Numbered from the stretch's first letter, positions 1 to 9,122 are shown. The stretch: 64,000 nucleotides of DNA from Anniella stebbinsi (GCA_029215795.1 JARDYH010000002.1:17229001-17293000), one strand, 5' to 3'. Notes: a model not told the origin generated them from the sequence alone. Made by a program: numbers and translations.

Positions 1-383
1 CGCTTCCATCTACTGGTGCCCACGGGCGCCAGCAGATGGAAGCGGACAGCCCCGAGGGGGTAAGCTCCCTCCCCCTGCTTACCTTCCGTGGCTGTCCACT
101 CCCATCCGCCGCTGGCCACTACTGCGAGCAGGCTTCACAGCCTGCCCCTAGGTAGCGCGCCAGGACATCACCTGGCGTGCTACCTAGGGGCAGGCCGTGA
201 AGCCTGCTCGCAGTAGCGGCCAGCGGCGGACGGGAGCGGACGGCCACGGAAGGTAAGCCCCCTGCCCCCGCTGCCCGCTTCCATCGGCTGCCGCCCGCCG
301 ATCCTCCAATCGGACAATTGTATCCGATTTCCCCTGGATCGGATCCGGATCGTGGATTGGACCCGATCCAGTGCACACCCCTA
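1..383. mobile_element. hAT-type non-autonomous element, right end (cut by window edge)
   Basis: The block ends at 383 with GTGCACACCCCTA, the same terminal sequence that closes the intact element at 4904-6983. Just inside the end are the same GATCC/TCGGAT-rich words. It carries one GC-rich palindrome (78-257) and a second hairpin at 1-44 with 11-bp perfect arms. Bases 384-391 would be the target duplication, but the partner lies outside the window. No coding sequence is visible. Membership in hAT is inferred from the 8-bp duplications of the related copies. Confidence 0.75.
78..257. repeat. Single palindromic unit of the hAT-type element
   Basis: Near-complete inverted repeat centred near 167. 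It runs from CTTACC (78-83) to GGTAAG (252-257), so splice-donor-like sequence faces outwards on both strands. It is a diverged relative of the six units at 5159-6583. The centre reads GGACATCACC rather than TGATGTCATCA. Confidence 0.75.
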
Positions 384-1910
384 GTTGTGATCAGAAAAAT
401 AAGGCATGGGTTCCAATCCTATATATCTACACTTACTTGGGAGTAAGTCCTATTGAACTCAGTGGGACTATCTATGTAAATATGTATAGATCACAGTTTA
501 AGTCTTGATTGTTTTCCATTTGATTGAGGGGAACTCAAGATATTCTAGATTAAAAGAGGTGTAAGAGAATGGGGATATACGCAGGGTAAACAAAAAGAGA
601 CCACATGTCAGAAGTAGAAAGGTCACGCTCAAGTGTCATTTTTATACTATGGTTTCTACTTCATATATTCATTCATTTATAAACTCCTGTCAGTGAGGAA
701 CATTTCCATTGCCTCCATGCTTGCTTTTCCTGGAGAATGTTTTCTTTGCATCTTGAATGTTAGTGCATGGATGTTCCTTATCACTGAGAAAAACTACTGT
801 GTATTACAGCTATTAAATATACTTACTTGGGGCAACATGACCTAAGCTGTGACTCCTATTTTTAATGTTTGGGGAGGAGCATATAAACAGACATAGGTGA
901 TTTTGCCAGAGAACAACATCAGCACAACTTCAACAGTTAGTAAATATTCTAATTCCTATGCAAAGACCAGAGCTGAAATCTTCACATTACCAAACAAGGG
1001 TACGCCACTAAATGTTTCTGTTTAAAGCAGTTTTATTCCATTCTGTAGTCAAAAGGACTAGCACAGCTTACATATGGCCAATAAAAACAAGGCAGTCCCT
1101 GCCCACAAGCTTAAAGTTATAACACGAAAGGAAGAAGCAATGAGGAGGGAAGAGGAAAAAAGCAAACAGGCATCACGTCTTAAAGTTGTAATTCTTATAA
1201 TGACCAGCTGGAAAGGAGAAGCCAAGTGTAGTTGGCCTCTCAGCAGAGCTGATGGAGTGGCCGTGCATCCCATCTCTACCTCTGTTGCAGCCTGATGGGA
1301 TGCTTGCTGCCAGGTGACCATTGAGGGAGGAGCCCGATGCAGCTGGTGTTACAGAAGAGCTGATAGAATGGCCCCATTTCACATTTCTCCCTCTGCCACC
1401 ACTCTTTCAATTATATATGTGTTAGAATTGCAGCCTTTCTATAGCAAATAATAGCAGCCTGATCCTATGACTTGGCTTAACTCTGGCAAATCGCTGCCTC
1501 TATGGCCCAGACATTTTGCTCTCCTATTTGAGTTAATTGTTCCGTGTACGTTTTTAAATTGCCATGGGACAATACTGCGGTATATCCCAGTGTAGAGCAG
1601 GGATGGGAAAGCTACCTACTACAAATGCGTAACAAAGAAATTTAAGGTGGGGGAGTTTCTCCAAAGCCCACCCACCCCCACACTTGATGTAGTGCTTCAT
1701 TAAGATTGTACTGTGGCAATATATTCTCCACACCCGCTTAGCATGGCTGCCTTGAACTTCAGTATAGAAGTCAATACTTGAGGGATCATTCCTTCCCACA
1801 ATTCCCTACACAGACTCGAAGATCTTCGTCTGAGGCTCCTCTTCAAGTGCCCCTGCCAAGTGAGGTATAGTGGATGGGTGCAAACTGAAAGTGCCATGTC
1901 ACTGTATTTG
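384..1910. other. WDR7 intron, mostly unclassified sequence
   Basis: No exon is recognised. A short dispersed repeat lies at about 405-482, and 1020-1390 includes the phrase GGCAGTCCCTGCCCACAAGC, typical of LINE 3' regions. The rest is unique-looking. Short open frames here have no coding character. Confidence 0.6.
405..482. repeat. Short dispersed repeat (GGGAGTAAGTCCTATTGAA type)
   Basis: Shares the words AGTAAGTCCTATTGAACTCA and GTGGGACT with a copy in the other orientation at 33940-34022. This pattern recurs in reptile DNA. Its class is not clear, and its partly self-complementary layout suggests a small DNA element. Confidence 0.5.
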
Positions 1911-2470
1911 ACTAGCTGATATACCTGGAAGAGCGCCTCTGTCCCCTCATGTCATTCTCCCTCACCTGTCCAACGGCTCCACGCTCACCGCTGCCATTGG
2001 CCCCATCACTGACACCAAGCACGTAGGTTTCTGCACCGGACTGGGGCCACCGCCACTGCTGCTCTGCCATCCATATTTGCAGCATTGATGGGGCGCTGGC
2101 AGATGGGCAAGGCGGCGCCTGCTTCCTCGGCCCTGTTTTCTCTCCTCGGCCTGGCTCCTGAGCCGGTGGCGGGCAGCAGTCACAGCCCGGCAACCAACTA
2201 TCAACTACTATGCCTTTGTCGGGCTGCTGCCCACGTCCTATGAGAGGCACTTCCCTTCTCTCGTCAATGCGGGCATCTCCAGTGAAGACATGCTGGGCTG
2301 TGTAGCTGTTACAAAGATCTGCACGATCCCCCACATGGCCGCGTGCAGTCCCCCAAGATCTCTGTTACGCCTACACCTCCCAGCGTGCCTTCAGTTCCTG
2401 GGAGTTGTAGACATGCTGGGAGTTATAGGCATCAGCCTAAGATATGTTTTAAATTATATAAAAAAGTAGT
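1911..2470. other. GC-rich patch of unknown origin
   Basis: Base composition is much richer in G+C than the flanks. On the + strand a frame is open from about 2089 to 2468 with no early ATG. Around 2206-2329 it reads like coding sequence with G/C-ending codons. I do not recognise the peptide and see no clear splice sites, so it may be a fragment of a retrocopy or a GC-rich repeat. Confidence 0.4.
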
Positions 2471-2833
2471 TAAACTACAACAATTCTGGATTTAAGTTTT
2501 TCTTTAAGCTTTGTACATGAAGACCTATCAGCATCAATAATTTCAAGCTTCTACATCATCAGGACGTGGGTAAACATTTCCAGACATACAAACCCACGCA
2601 CATGTTTCAGCTTTATAGGTGGAGATTTTCTGCTGCTACTGATTTCTCTGTGTGTGTGTGTGCGTGCGCACATTAATAAATTAAAAGCCTAGGTACTCGG
2701 TGATATGCATTTGTCATGCAAGCTGCCTCTGAAAATATCCTTCCTTCCACACAGCTTTTGCGGCAGAAACGTAGCGCCCTTTGCCCACCAAGACCTCAGC
2801 AAATAGAAATGCTTTTGATTCAAATGTGGGGAT

Positions 2834-2869
2834 GGGTGGGTGCACATACTTGTTTATGTGCACCCACCC
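2834..2869. other. Perfect 15-bp stem hairpin
   Basis: GGGTGGGTGCACATA (2834-2848) and its exact complement (2855-2869) flank a 6-base loop. It is followed directly by a TTA microsatellite. No function is inferred. Confidence 0.7.
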
Positions 2870-2875
2870 AAATAA

Positions 2876-2893
2876 ATTATTATTATTATTATT
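2876..2893. repeat. (TTA)n microsatellite
   Basis: About six TTA units. Confidence 0.9.
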
Positions 2894-2899
2894 TGGCAA

Positions 2900-3450
2900 A
2901 TAAATAACAATGAGCTCCGCAAAGTGCACACTGAATTACACCAAGGAGAGGGAAATCTGTTTTTAAAGGATTAGCATCTGCAAGGAAAGCACCTAAATTA
3001 AAACATCAAAGCGATTTGGCTCCCTTAAGAATTGCAGTTATTTGGATAAATTGTCAGTGGCCAAGAGTGCAACAAGTTTGCTAGCCGTATTGATTTTCAC
3101 CTTTGAATTACCCAAACATTTTTCATTTGCAAATATTAATTGCTTGTTAAGTGCTAAGGAATTTGATGGCCGAATTATTGAATCCCATAACTAATTAGCC
3201 GTTTAGTTTTCCTTATCATTAAAGCTGCTGAGATTACATAAAACACTAGGGTTTACTTATGCCAATGTATGTTGCACATGTGAGCAAATGTCACAATAGA
3301 TTATTGATGTTTGTTTTTTGGGAAGTGCAGTATATCTTAGTTCCTATTGTAATGCAGTTTTACCCTTTGGCAGTCAATCATAGGGAGGTACTTGCCTAAA
3401 CTGAAGATTTAGCCTTTTGGTTCTAGAGGTTTCTGGGCATTACACCTGAC
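2900..3450. promoter_or_regulatory. Candidate conserved non-coding element in WDR7 intron
   Basis: AT-rich, repeat-free block with many homeodomain-like words: AATATTAATTGC, CTAATTAGCC and ATTTGCAAAT (octamer-like). It is flanked by repeats. The texture resembles vertebrate developmental enhancers embedded in long introns. Conservation is an inference and cannot be checked here. Confidence 0.4.
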
Positions 3451-3739
3451 TCTTTGGGATCTGTTCTAGGAAGCATTTTACTATATATGTATAAAACCAC
3501 AGTTCCCAATATGAATTTGGCACAGGTGTTTGATAAGATGCCTGCAGTAACTGATCACAGTACCCTGAGGGGACCCAGACAGAAGAGTAGTAACCTCATT
3601 CCCAACTTTGATGGGAATTGAGGCCCAGAAAGCAATTCCTAATTTTTAATTATCTCCCCCTCCCCTTTTTTTCTTAGAGGATTGAAAACCTAACACAGAG
3701 CTTTCTGTATGCAAGAAGACCTTGTTTCAGTTGGTGCTA

Positions 3740-3880
3740 TCTTGACTTAGAAGGATCTTAGGGATGGAAAGTAACTCCACCTGGAGGCCTGGTATCAGGT
3801 GAAGAGCAGAGTACTAGGCTAGATGAGCCAACTGGTGTTACTTGGGAGAAAGCTGTTTCATTTTAGAGCAGCTTGAGTAG
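3740..3880 (+). mobile_element. tRNA-headed SINE, degraded 3' part
   Basis: GAGTACTAGGCTAGATGAGC followed by AAGCTGTTTCATTTT matches the distal part of the SINE family seen at 8928-9122 (the GAGCCAAATGGATTG region). The tRNA-like head is not visible. Confidence 0.4.
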
Positions 3881-4023
3881 TACATGCAGAGTAGTTAAAA
3901 CTAGGGAAAATTTTCACACTATCATTGGCAGTTATTGAGCTGCTTCCCACATTACATATTAAGGACCTGCAAAAATATTCCTATAACTGGCAATTCACAC
4001 AAACGTTAAAGATACTTGGATAT

Positions 4024-4600
4024 TTTTATTATTATTTTATTGCAATAATATCCCACCTTTATTCCTCCTTAAGGAACTCAAGATGGCATACATAATCCTC
4101 CTTTTTATCCTCTCCCTTTTATCTTCACAACAACCCTGTGAGGTAGGTTGGACTGAGAGTCTGTGACTGGCCCAAAGTCACCCAATAAGCTCCATGGCCG
4201 AGTGGGGACTAGAACCCAGATCTCCCGAATCCCAGTCCAGCACTCTAACCTAGGCTGACCAGATAAAATCCAGGTTAGGGCTCATGTAACTTTAACAGTT
4301 GTAGAGAAAAGGGAATTTCAGCCAGTGTCATTTGTATGCAATTAGTTCCTGGGGAAATTCCCTCTTCCTCACAACAGTTAAAGTTGCAGGGGCCCTGATT
4401 TCTTTTGTATATGGTCACTCTAGTATAGTGCCTGCACCTTTAACTGTTGTGATGAAGAGGGAATTTCACCAGGAACTAATTGCATACAAATGACACTGGC
4501 TGAAATTCCCTTTTCTCTACAACTGTTAAAGTTACATGAGCCCTGACCTGGATTTTATCTGGTCACCCTACTCTAACCACTACACCACACTGACTGTCAG
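4024..4600 (-). mobile_element. MIR/CORE-like SINE, interrupted by a MITE
   Basis: On the minus strand the tRNA-like head (GTGTAGTGGTTAGAGT type) is at 4579-4600 and continues at 4250. There it reads AGTCTGGGATTCGGGAGATC-like and then the conserved core with GTTGTTGTGAAGATAAAA. A 320-bp foldback MITE splits the head, with an 8-bp duplication CTCTAACC. The same family occurs at 12029, 44346, 47160 and 49217. Confidence 0.8.
4251..4570. mobile_element. Foldback hAT MITE (family FB1), intact
   Basis: The ends are TAGGCTGACCAGAT and its near complement ATCTGGTCACCCTA. It is flanked by an exact 8-bp duplication, CTCTAACC (4243-4250 and 4571-4578), as expected for hAT insertion. The two ~145-bp halves are inverted copies of each other. 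Each half is itself an inverted repeat of a TTTAACAGTTGT...GGGAATTTC module, giving four alternating module copies. It has no coding capacity, so it must have been mobilised by a transposase supplied elsewhere. Confidence 0.85.
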
Positions 4601-4895
4601 TGTAAATACAACACTTGCCCAAAGTCCAAAAGCAGCTGATCTGTCTTGGTGTTAATTGCATGAAATAGTAATTCAGACAGCTCATTTCCTGGAGTGGATA
4701 TGCATGCAGATCTGCCCTGTGGGACCTGGAAAGTAGGCCTCAATGTTCAGCTCCAATGTAGAGCCCTTTCTGAGTGTCAAACTATCAATCTGCAATTTTT
4801 GTGTCACTCGCAGCTATGTGGTCTGAATTGCTATGAAAACTACAGGGTAATGAGTACAAGAATGTGGACTTGCTTCCTCAGACAGAAGAGTTGAG
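4601..4895. other. Intron, nothing recognised
   Basis: Unique-looking sequence between the interrupted SINE and the hAT-type element. No repeat or exon signal is seen. Confidence 0.5.
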
Positions 4896-4903
4896 ATTTA
4901 AAT

Positions 4904-6983
4904 TAGGGATGTGCACTGGATCGGACCCGATCCACGATCCGAGTCCGGTCCAGTGGGAAATCGGATAAATTATCCGATTTCCGATCCCGCAGCTGGATCG
5001 GCCGATCCAATCCGAACCGGTCCGAAAAAGCTCCGAACCGGTTCGGCGGATCGGCGGATCGGCGGGCGCCCACTGGCGCCCACCGCCGCTTCCATTGGCG
5101 GGCGCCAGCGGGCGCCCGCCGATGAAAGTGGACAGCGGGGGGGGGGAGGAGGGGGGCACTTACCTTCTCGGCCCGGTGGCTCCCGTCCGGCGCCGGCGCC
5201 TACTACTACTAGCAGGCTCCGCGGCCTGCTCTAGGATGGCGCGCCGGGTGATGTCATCACCCGGCGCGCTACTCTAGAGCAGGCCGCGGAGCCTGCTGGT
5301 AGTAGTAGGCGCCGGCGCCGGACGGGAGCCACCGGGCCGGGAAGGTAAGGAGGGGGTGCGTGGAGGGGAGGAGGGGGCGCGCGGAGGGGGGAGGGGGGAG
5401 GGGGGCCCTTACCTTTCCGGCCCGGCGGCTCCCGTCCGGCGCCGGCGCCTACTATTCCCAGCAGGCTCCGCGGCCTGCTCTAGGGTGGCGCGCCGGGTGA
5501 TGTCATCACCCGGCGCGCTACTCTAGAGCAGGCCGCGGAGCCTGCTGGAAGTAGTAGGCGCCGGCGCCGGACGGGAGCCGCCGGGCCGGAAAGGTAAGGA
5601 GGGGGTGCGTGGAGGGGAGGAGGGGGCGCGCGGAGGGGGGAGGGGGGCCCTTACCTTTCCGGCCCGGCGGCTCCCGTCCGGCGCCGGCGCCTACTATTCC
5701 CAGCAGGCTCCGCGGCCTGCTCTAGGATGGCGCGCCGGGTGATGTCATCACCCGGCGCGCTACTCTAGAGCAGGCCGCGGAGCCTGCTGGAAGTAGTAGG
5801 CGCCGGCGCCGGACGGGAGCCGCCGGGCCGGAAAGGTAAGGAGGGGGTGCGTGGAGGGGAGGAGGGGGCGCGCGGAGGGGGGAGGGGGGCCCTTACCTTT
5901 CCGGCCCGGCGGCTCCCGTCCGGCGCCGGCGCCTACTATTCCCAGCAGGCTCCGCGGCCTGCTCTAGGATGGCGCGCCGGGTGATGTCATCACCCGGCGC
6001 GCTACTCTAGAGCAGGCCGCGGAGCCTGCTGGAAGTAGTAGGCGCCGGCGCCGGACGGGAGCCGCCGGGCCGGAAAGGTAAGGAGGGGGTGCGTGGAGGG
6101 GAGGAGGGGGCGCGCGGAGGGGGGAGGGGGGCCCTTACCTTTCCGGCCCGGCGGCTCCCGTCCGGCGCCGGCGCCTACTATTCCCAGCAGGCTCCGCGGC
6201 CTGCTCTAGGATGGCGCGCCGGGTGATGTCATCACCCGGCGCACTACTCTAGAGCAGGCCGCGGAGCCTGCTGGAAGTAGTAGGCGCCGGCGCCGGACGG
6301 GAGCCGCCGGGCCGGAAAGGTAAGGAGGGGGTGCGTGGAGGGGAGGAGGGGGCGCGCGGAGGGGGGAGGGGGGAGGAGGGGGCGCGCGGAGGGGGGAGGG
6401 GGGCCCTTACCTGCCCGGCCCGGCGGCTCCCGTCCGGCGCCGGCGCCTACTACTACCAGCAGGCTCCGCGGCCTGCTCCAGGGTGGCGCGCCGGGTGATG
6501 TCATCACCCGGCGCGCTACTCGAGAGTAGGCCGCGGAGCCCGCTGGTAGTAGCCGCCGGCGCCGGACGTGCCGAGAAGGTAAGTGGCGGGGAAGGGGGCT
6601 TACCCCCCCCCGGAGCCGTCCGCTTCTATCCGCTGGCGCCCGCGGGCGCCAGCGGATGGAAGCAGGCGGCCCCAGGGGGGGTAGGGAGCGCGGGGGAGGG
6701 GGTTTACCTGCCGGGGCCGTCCACAGCGGACGGCCCCGGGGGGGGGGAGGGAGTTAGGCCCCCCCTTACCCACCCGCCGCCATTTTTTCCTCATAGACTT
6801 GCATTGCAATGCAAGTCTATGGGGGAAAAAATGGCGGCCGATCCAAAAATTTCCGATTTTTGGATCGGGATCGGACTCGATCCGGTCCGGGGGGCCTCCG
6901 ATTTTGTCCGAACCGGTCCGGGACAAAATTGGAGGTCCCGATCCGGGTCCCGATCCGATCCGGGGGGTCCGTGCACACCCCTA
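4904..6983. mobile_element. hAT-type non-autonomous element with internal palindrome array
   Basis: Starts TAGGGATGTGCACTGGATC and ends GTGCACACCCCTA. It is flanked by a perfect 8-bp duplication ATTTAAAT (4896-4903, 6984-6991), diagnostic of a hAT-like insertion. Subterminal parts are dense in GATCC/TCGGATC/CCGAACCGG words, probably transposase-binding repeats by analogy. The interior is extremely GC- and CpG-rich and holds six tandem palindromic units (5159-6583). A further hairpin lies at about 6598-6690, and a perfect zero-loop palindrome at 6792-6821 is centred on CATTGCAATG. Only short open frames of biased composition occur, and no transposase. It lies in the intron upstream of the penultimate WDR7 exon. 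Confidence 0.9.
5159..6583. repeat. Six-unit tandem array of GC-rich palindromes
   Basis: Palindromes run from CTTACC to GGTAAG at 5159-5349, 5408-5598, 5650-5840, 5892-6082, 6134-6324 and 6406-6583. Spacing is 242 bp for the four near-identical middle units, 249 bp after the first, and 272 bp before the last because of an extra ~30-bp G-rich piece. Each arm carries GGCGCCGGCGCC, AGCAGGCTCCGCGGCCTGCT and GGCGCGCC. The centre is GTGATGTCATCAC in every unit. Spacers of ~50 bp are G-runs. The near-identity of the middle units points to recent tandem amplification inside the transposon. Confidence 0.9.
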
Positions 6984-6991
6984 ATTTAAAT

Positions 6992-8120
6992 CATTCCCAC
7001 CTTCTCAAAAGTGAAATGAATATGGGGATAAAAGAAAACAAATTATTTCTCACTGCACCTTAGTGTCACTGGGTAACGTAAGGCTGGGTTTCTAGAGAAC
7101 TGGGATTGGTTTCAAAATGAATCCTGTTCAGGCCTTTAGTATTAATTTAATGCTCACACTTGCAGAAGGTTTTCCTGCTCTTAGGTATTTGAAAGTAGGA
7201 GCCAATTCATAACTTGTGTGATGCCTCCCGGCTGTTCATTCAAGCCACCATTTTGTGTGAGCTGGCAGCTTATGGATATGGGACGCAGCCATAACGTTGT
7301 ACACTTCTTTTCCAGGCATTTGACAGCATGGAAGTTTCATTGTCAATGCCCATGAATTCCAGCTCACATGATATGGCTGCTTGAGCGAGTCTATACCCGG
7401 GGACAGCCTAAAAGTCTTGTGCAGTTGAAAGAAGTGTCGTATAAATCTTCCCTTGGCCTCAGAGATTGCAATCACAATGTGGAATTGTGAACTATGAATT
7501 TTCATAATGTTTGCAGGAGTGAGTTGTACAGTTGAGGCGACTCTTCTGAAGTTATACGTGTGCCAAGATTAGGCACCACGGGTTGGTTGGCGTCATAACT
7601 TATTCATGGCAACGGTCCACCTTGTTCTAATTACAGGATGCAGGTTATGTAGAGTGAACATAAATGACGCTATCGATTGCCAGATGAGGGGGAAATGCTG
7701 CGAGCCTGTGGCATTCCCAAAGCTCTCCTGCCGTCAAAGGGGCAAATAAGGACAAAGCCCTGCAAAACAAACCCCACAGACAAAGTGTGTCTGGAAGGCA
7801 TGGAGTGTTCTTTGGCAGCGGGAGGGCATGGAACAAGATGAGCTTTATAGTCTGTCTTCTCCCCAGTCTTCAAAGTAGTTCACAACAATTCTGCATAAAA
7901 AAAAAAAACCTCACAGCATAAAGGTTTCTTTCTAAATTTGGTTGTAAGCAGCAGGAATCTCTCCTTTACCTAAATTTCTAATCAAACATAACAGCAAGAC
8001 TTGTGACAGCCTCATCAATCTTAAGGTCTGCCGGCTAGGCAAAATTTTGAAGGCCTCATTGGCAAAACAGGTAATAAGATAGTGTACCAGTTTGCACAGT
8101 CACAGTGTAGTCAACCACCC
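6992..8120. other. Intron, largely unique sequence
   Basis: No repeat family is recognised apart from an A-run near 7898-7908. The part at about 7480-7700 is repeat-free. It contains CATGGCAAC (X-box half-site-like) and TATCGATTG (ONECUT/CUT-like), so it could be regulatory, but the evidence is weak. Confidence 0.4.
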
Positions 8121-8352
8121 CGCTGTTTGTGCCGGTTGCATTTTCCTAATTACCCTCGTCCGAGCAGCTTGCTGTGACTTCCAAACCTAAGCAGCATCGC
8201 TTATTTGAGGGGGCAGCAACCCTCAAATAACCTATGGGCTGTTATTGGGTTATTTAAGCATTGCTATCCTGTTCACCACCCCCAAAACAAGCAACGCCTC
8301 CTGGGTTTGGTGCCAGCGAGGGTAATTAGGGAAATCTAGCTGGCACAAGCGG
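8121..8352. mobile_element. Foldback element / MITE of unknown family
   Basis: Arms of ~37 bp are imperfect inverted repeats sharing CTAATTACCCTCG (8146-8158) and CGAGGGTAATTAG (8317-8329). A nested hairpin lies inside: TTATTTGAGGG (8202-8212) against CCCTCAAATAA (8220-8230). No target duplication was identified. Confidence 0.6.
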
Positions 8353-8383
8353 AGGGGGAAATAAGCTACCGTGGCGGCGGCTG

Positions 8384-8451
8384 CTTCTTCTTCTTCTTCT
8401 TCTTCTTCTTCTTCTTCTTCTTCTTCTTCTTCTTCTTCTTCTTCTTCTTCT
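8384..8451. repeat. (CTT)n microsatellite
   Basis: About 22 uninterrupted CTT units between the foldback element and a LINE 3' end. Confidence 0.95.
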
Positions 8452-8880
8452 CCCACCTTTTTCCCAGAGCTGGGGCTCAAGGCAGTTTACAAGATTAAAA
8501 CGTACAATTAAAACATATAAATTTAAAAATCAGTAACAGATTAAAAAAAAAATCCAATACATTAACACAGGTCCAGAGTAGTTCCAAAAGCCTGCCGGAA
8601 TAAAAAAGTTTTTGCCTGCCTCTGAAAGTGTAGCACGGACGGAACCAGCCTCACCTCCCTAGGAAGGGAGTTACAGAGCCTTGAAGCAGCCATGGAGAAG
8701 GCCCTCTCCCGCATATCCATCAGACTTGCCTGGGATATTGGTGGAACTGAGAGAGGGGCCTCCCCAGAAGACCTCTGAGCATGGACAGGCTCATATGGGA
8801 GAATACAGTCTTTCAAATAACCTGGACCTGGGCCGTATAGGGCTTATTATCCTCTCTGCGATCATGTGAACCAGCTTGGT
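8452..8880 (-). mobile_element. L2-like LINE, 3' fragment
   Basis: The minus strand encodes the usual C-terminal segment after the reverse transcriptase, including RERAFSMAASRLCNSLPREV then FLFRQAF. A 3' untranslated part ends in a microsatellite. It is strongly 5' truncated, as is typical of target-primed insertion. Confidence 0.75.
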
Positions 8881-8927
8881 GACTATAAAAGTGATACTAG
8901 CTAAGTTTTAGCAATGGCAATGGAGCC

Positions 8928-9122
8928 ATAGAGGAAAGTTGTATCTCAGTGGTAGAGCACATGTTTTGCATCCATACGGTCCGAGGTTCAACCCCCAGCA
9001 TTTCCAGCCGGGGCTGGTGTGGAACTCTGGAGAAGCAGCTACAAGTTGGTGTAGAGACAATCCTGAGCCAAATGGATTGATAGCCTGACTTTGTAGAAAA
9101 CAGCTTTCTGTGTTCCTATATC
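8928..9122 (+). mobile_element. tRNA-headed SINE
   Basis: The head has a tRNA-like A box (CTCAGTGGTAGAGCACATG) and B box (GGTTCAACCCCC). The body GGCTGGTGTGGAACTCTGGA...GAGCCAAATGGATTG follows, then a CTTTCTGTGTTCCTATATCA tail. The same family occurs on the minus strand at 32500, 36530 and 62340. It is not a functional tRNA gene, because there is no complete cloverleaf. Confidence 0.75.

Noticed and set aside
1074..1382. Overlapping open frames on both strands
   Set aside because: Composition and LINE 3'-like wording indicate non-coding repeat. No splice signals or recognisable protein.
5159..6583. CRISPR-like array
   Set aside because: Units are ~190-bp palindromes with near-identical spacers in a vertebrate intron, not short repeats with unique spacers.
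4911..6983. CpG-island promoter of a gene
   Set aside because: The CpG richness coincides exactly with transposon boundaries. No transcript start or exon is visible.
5095..6989. Several open frames of 60-168 codons in the palindrome element
   Set aside because: They arise from GC-rich repetitive sequence lacking stops and give low-complexity Gly/Arg/Pro peptides mirrored on both strands.
8250..8480. Poly-Glu open frame on the minus strand
   Set aside because: Translation of the (CTT)n microsatellite.
8935..9010. tRNA gene
   Set aside because: A and B boxes belong to a SINE head. No acceptor stem pairing, and the SINE body follows.
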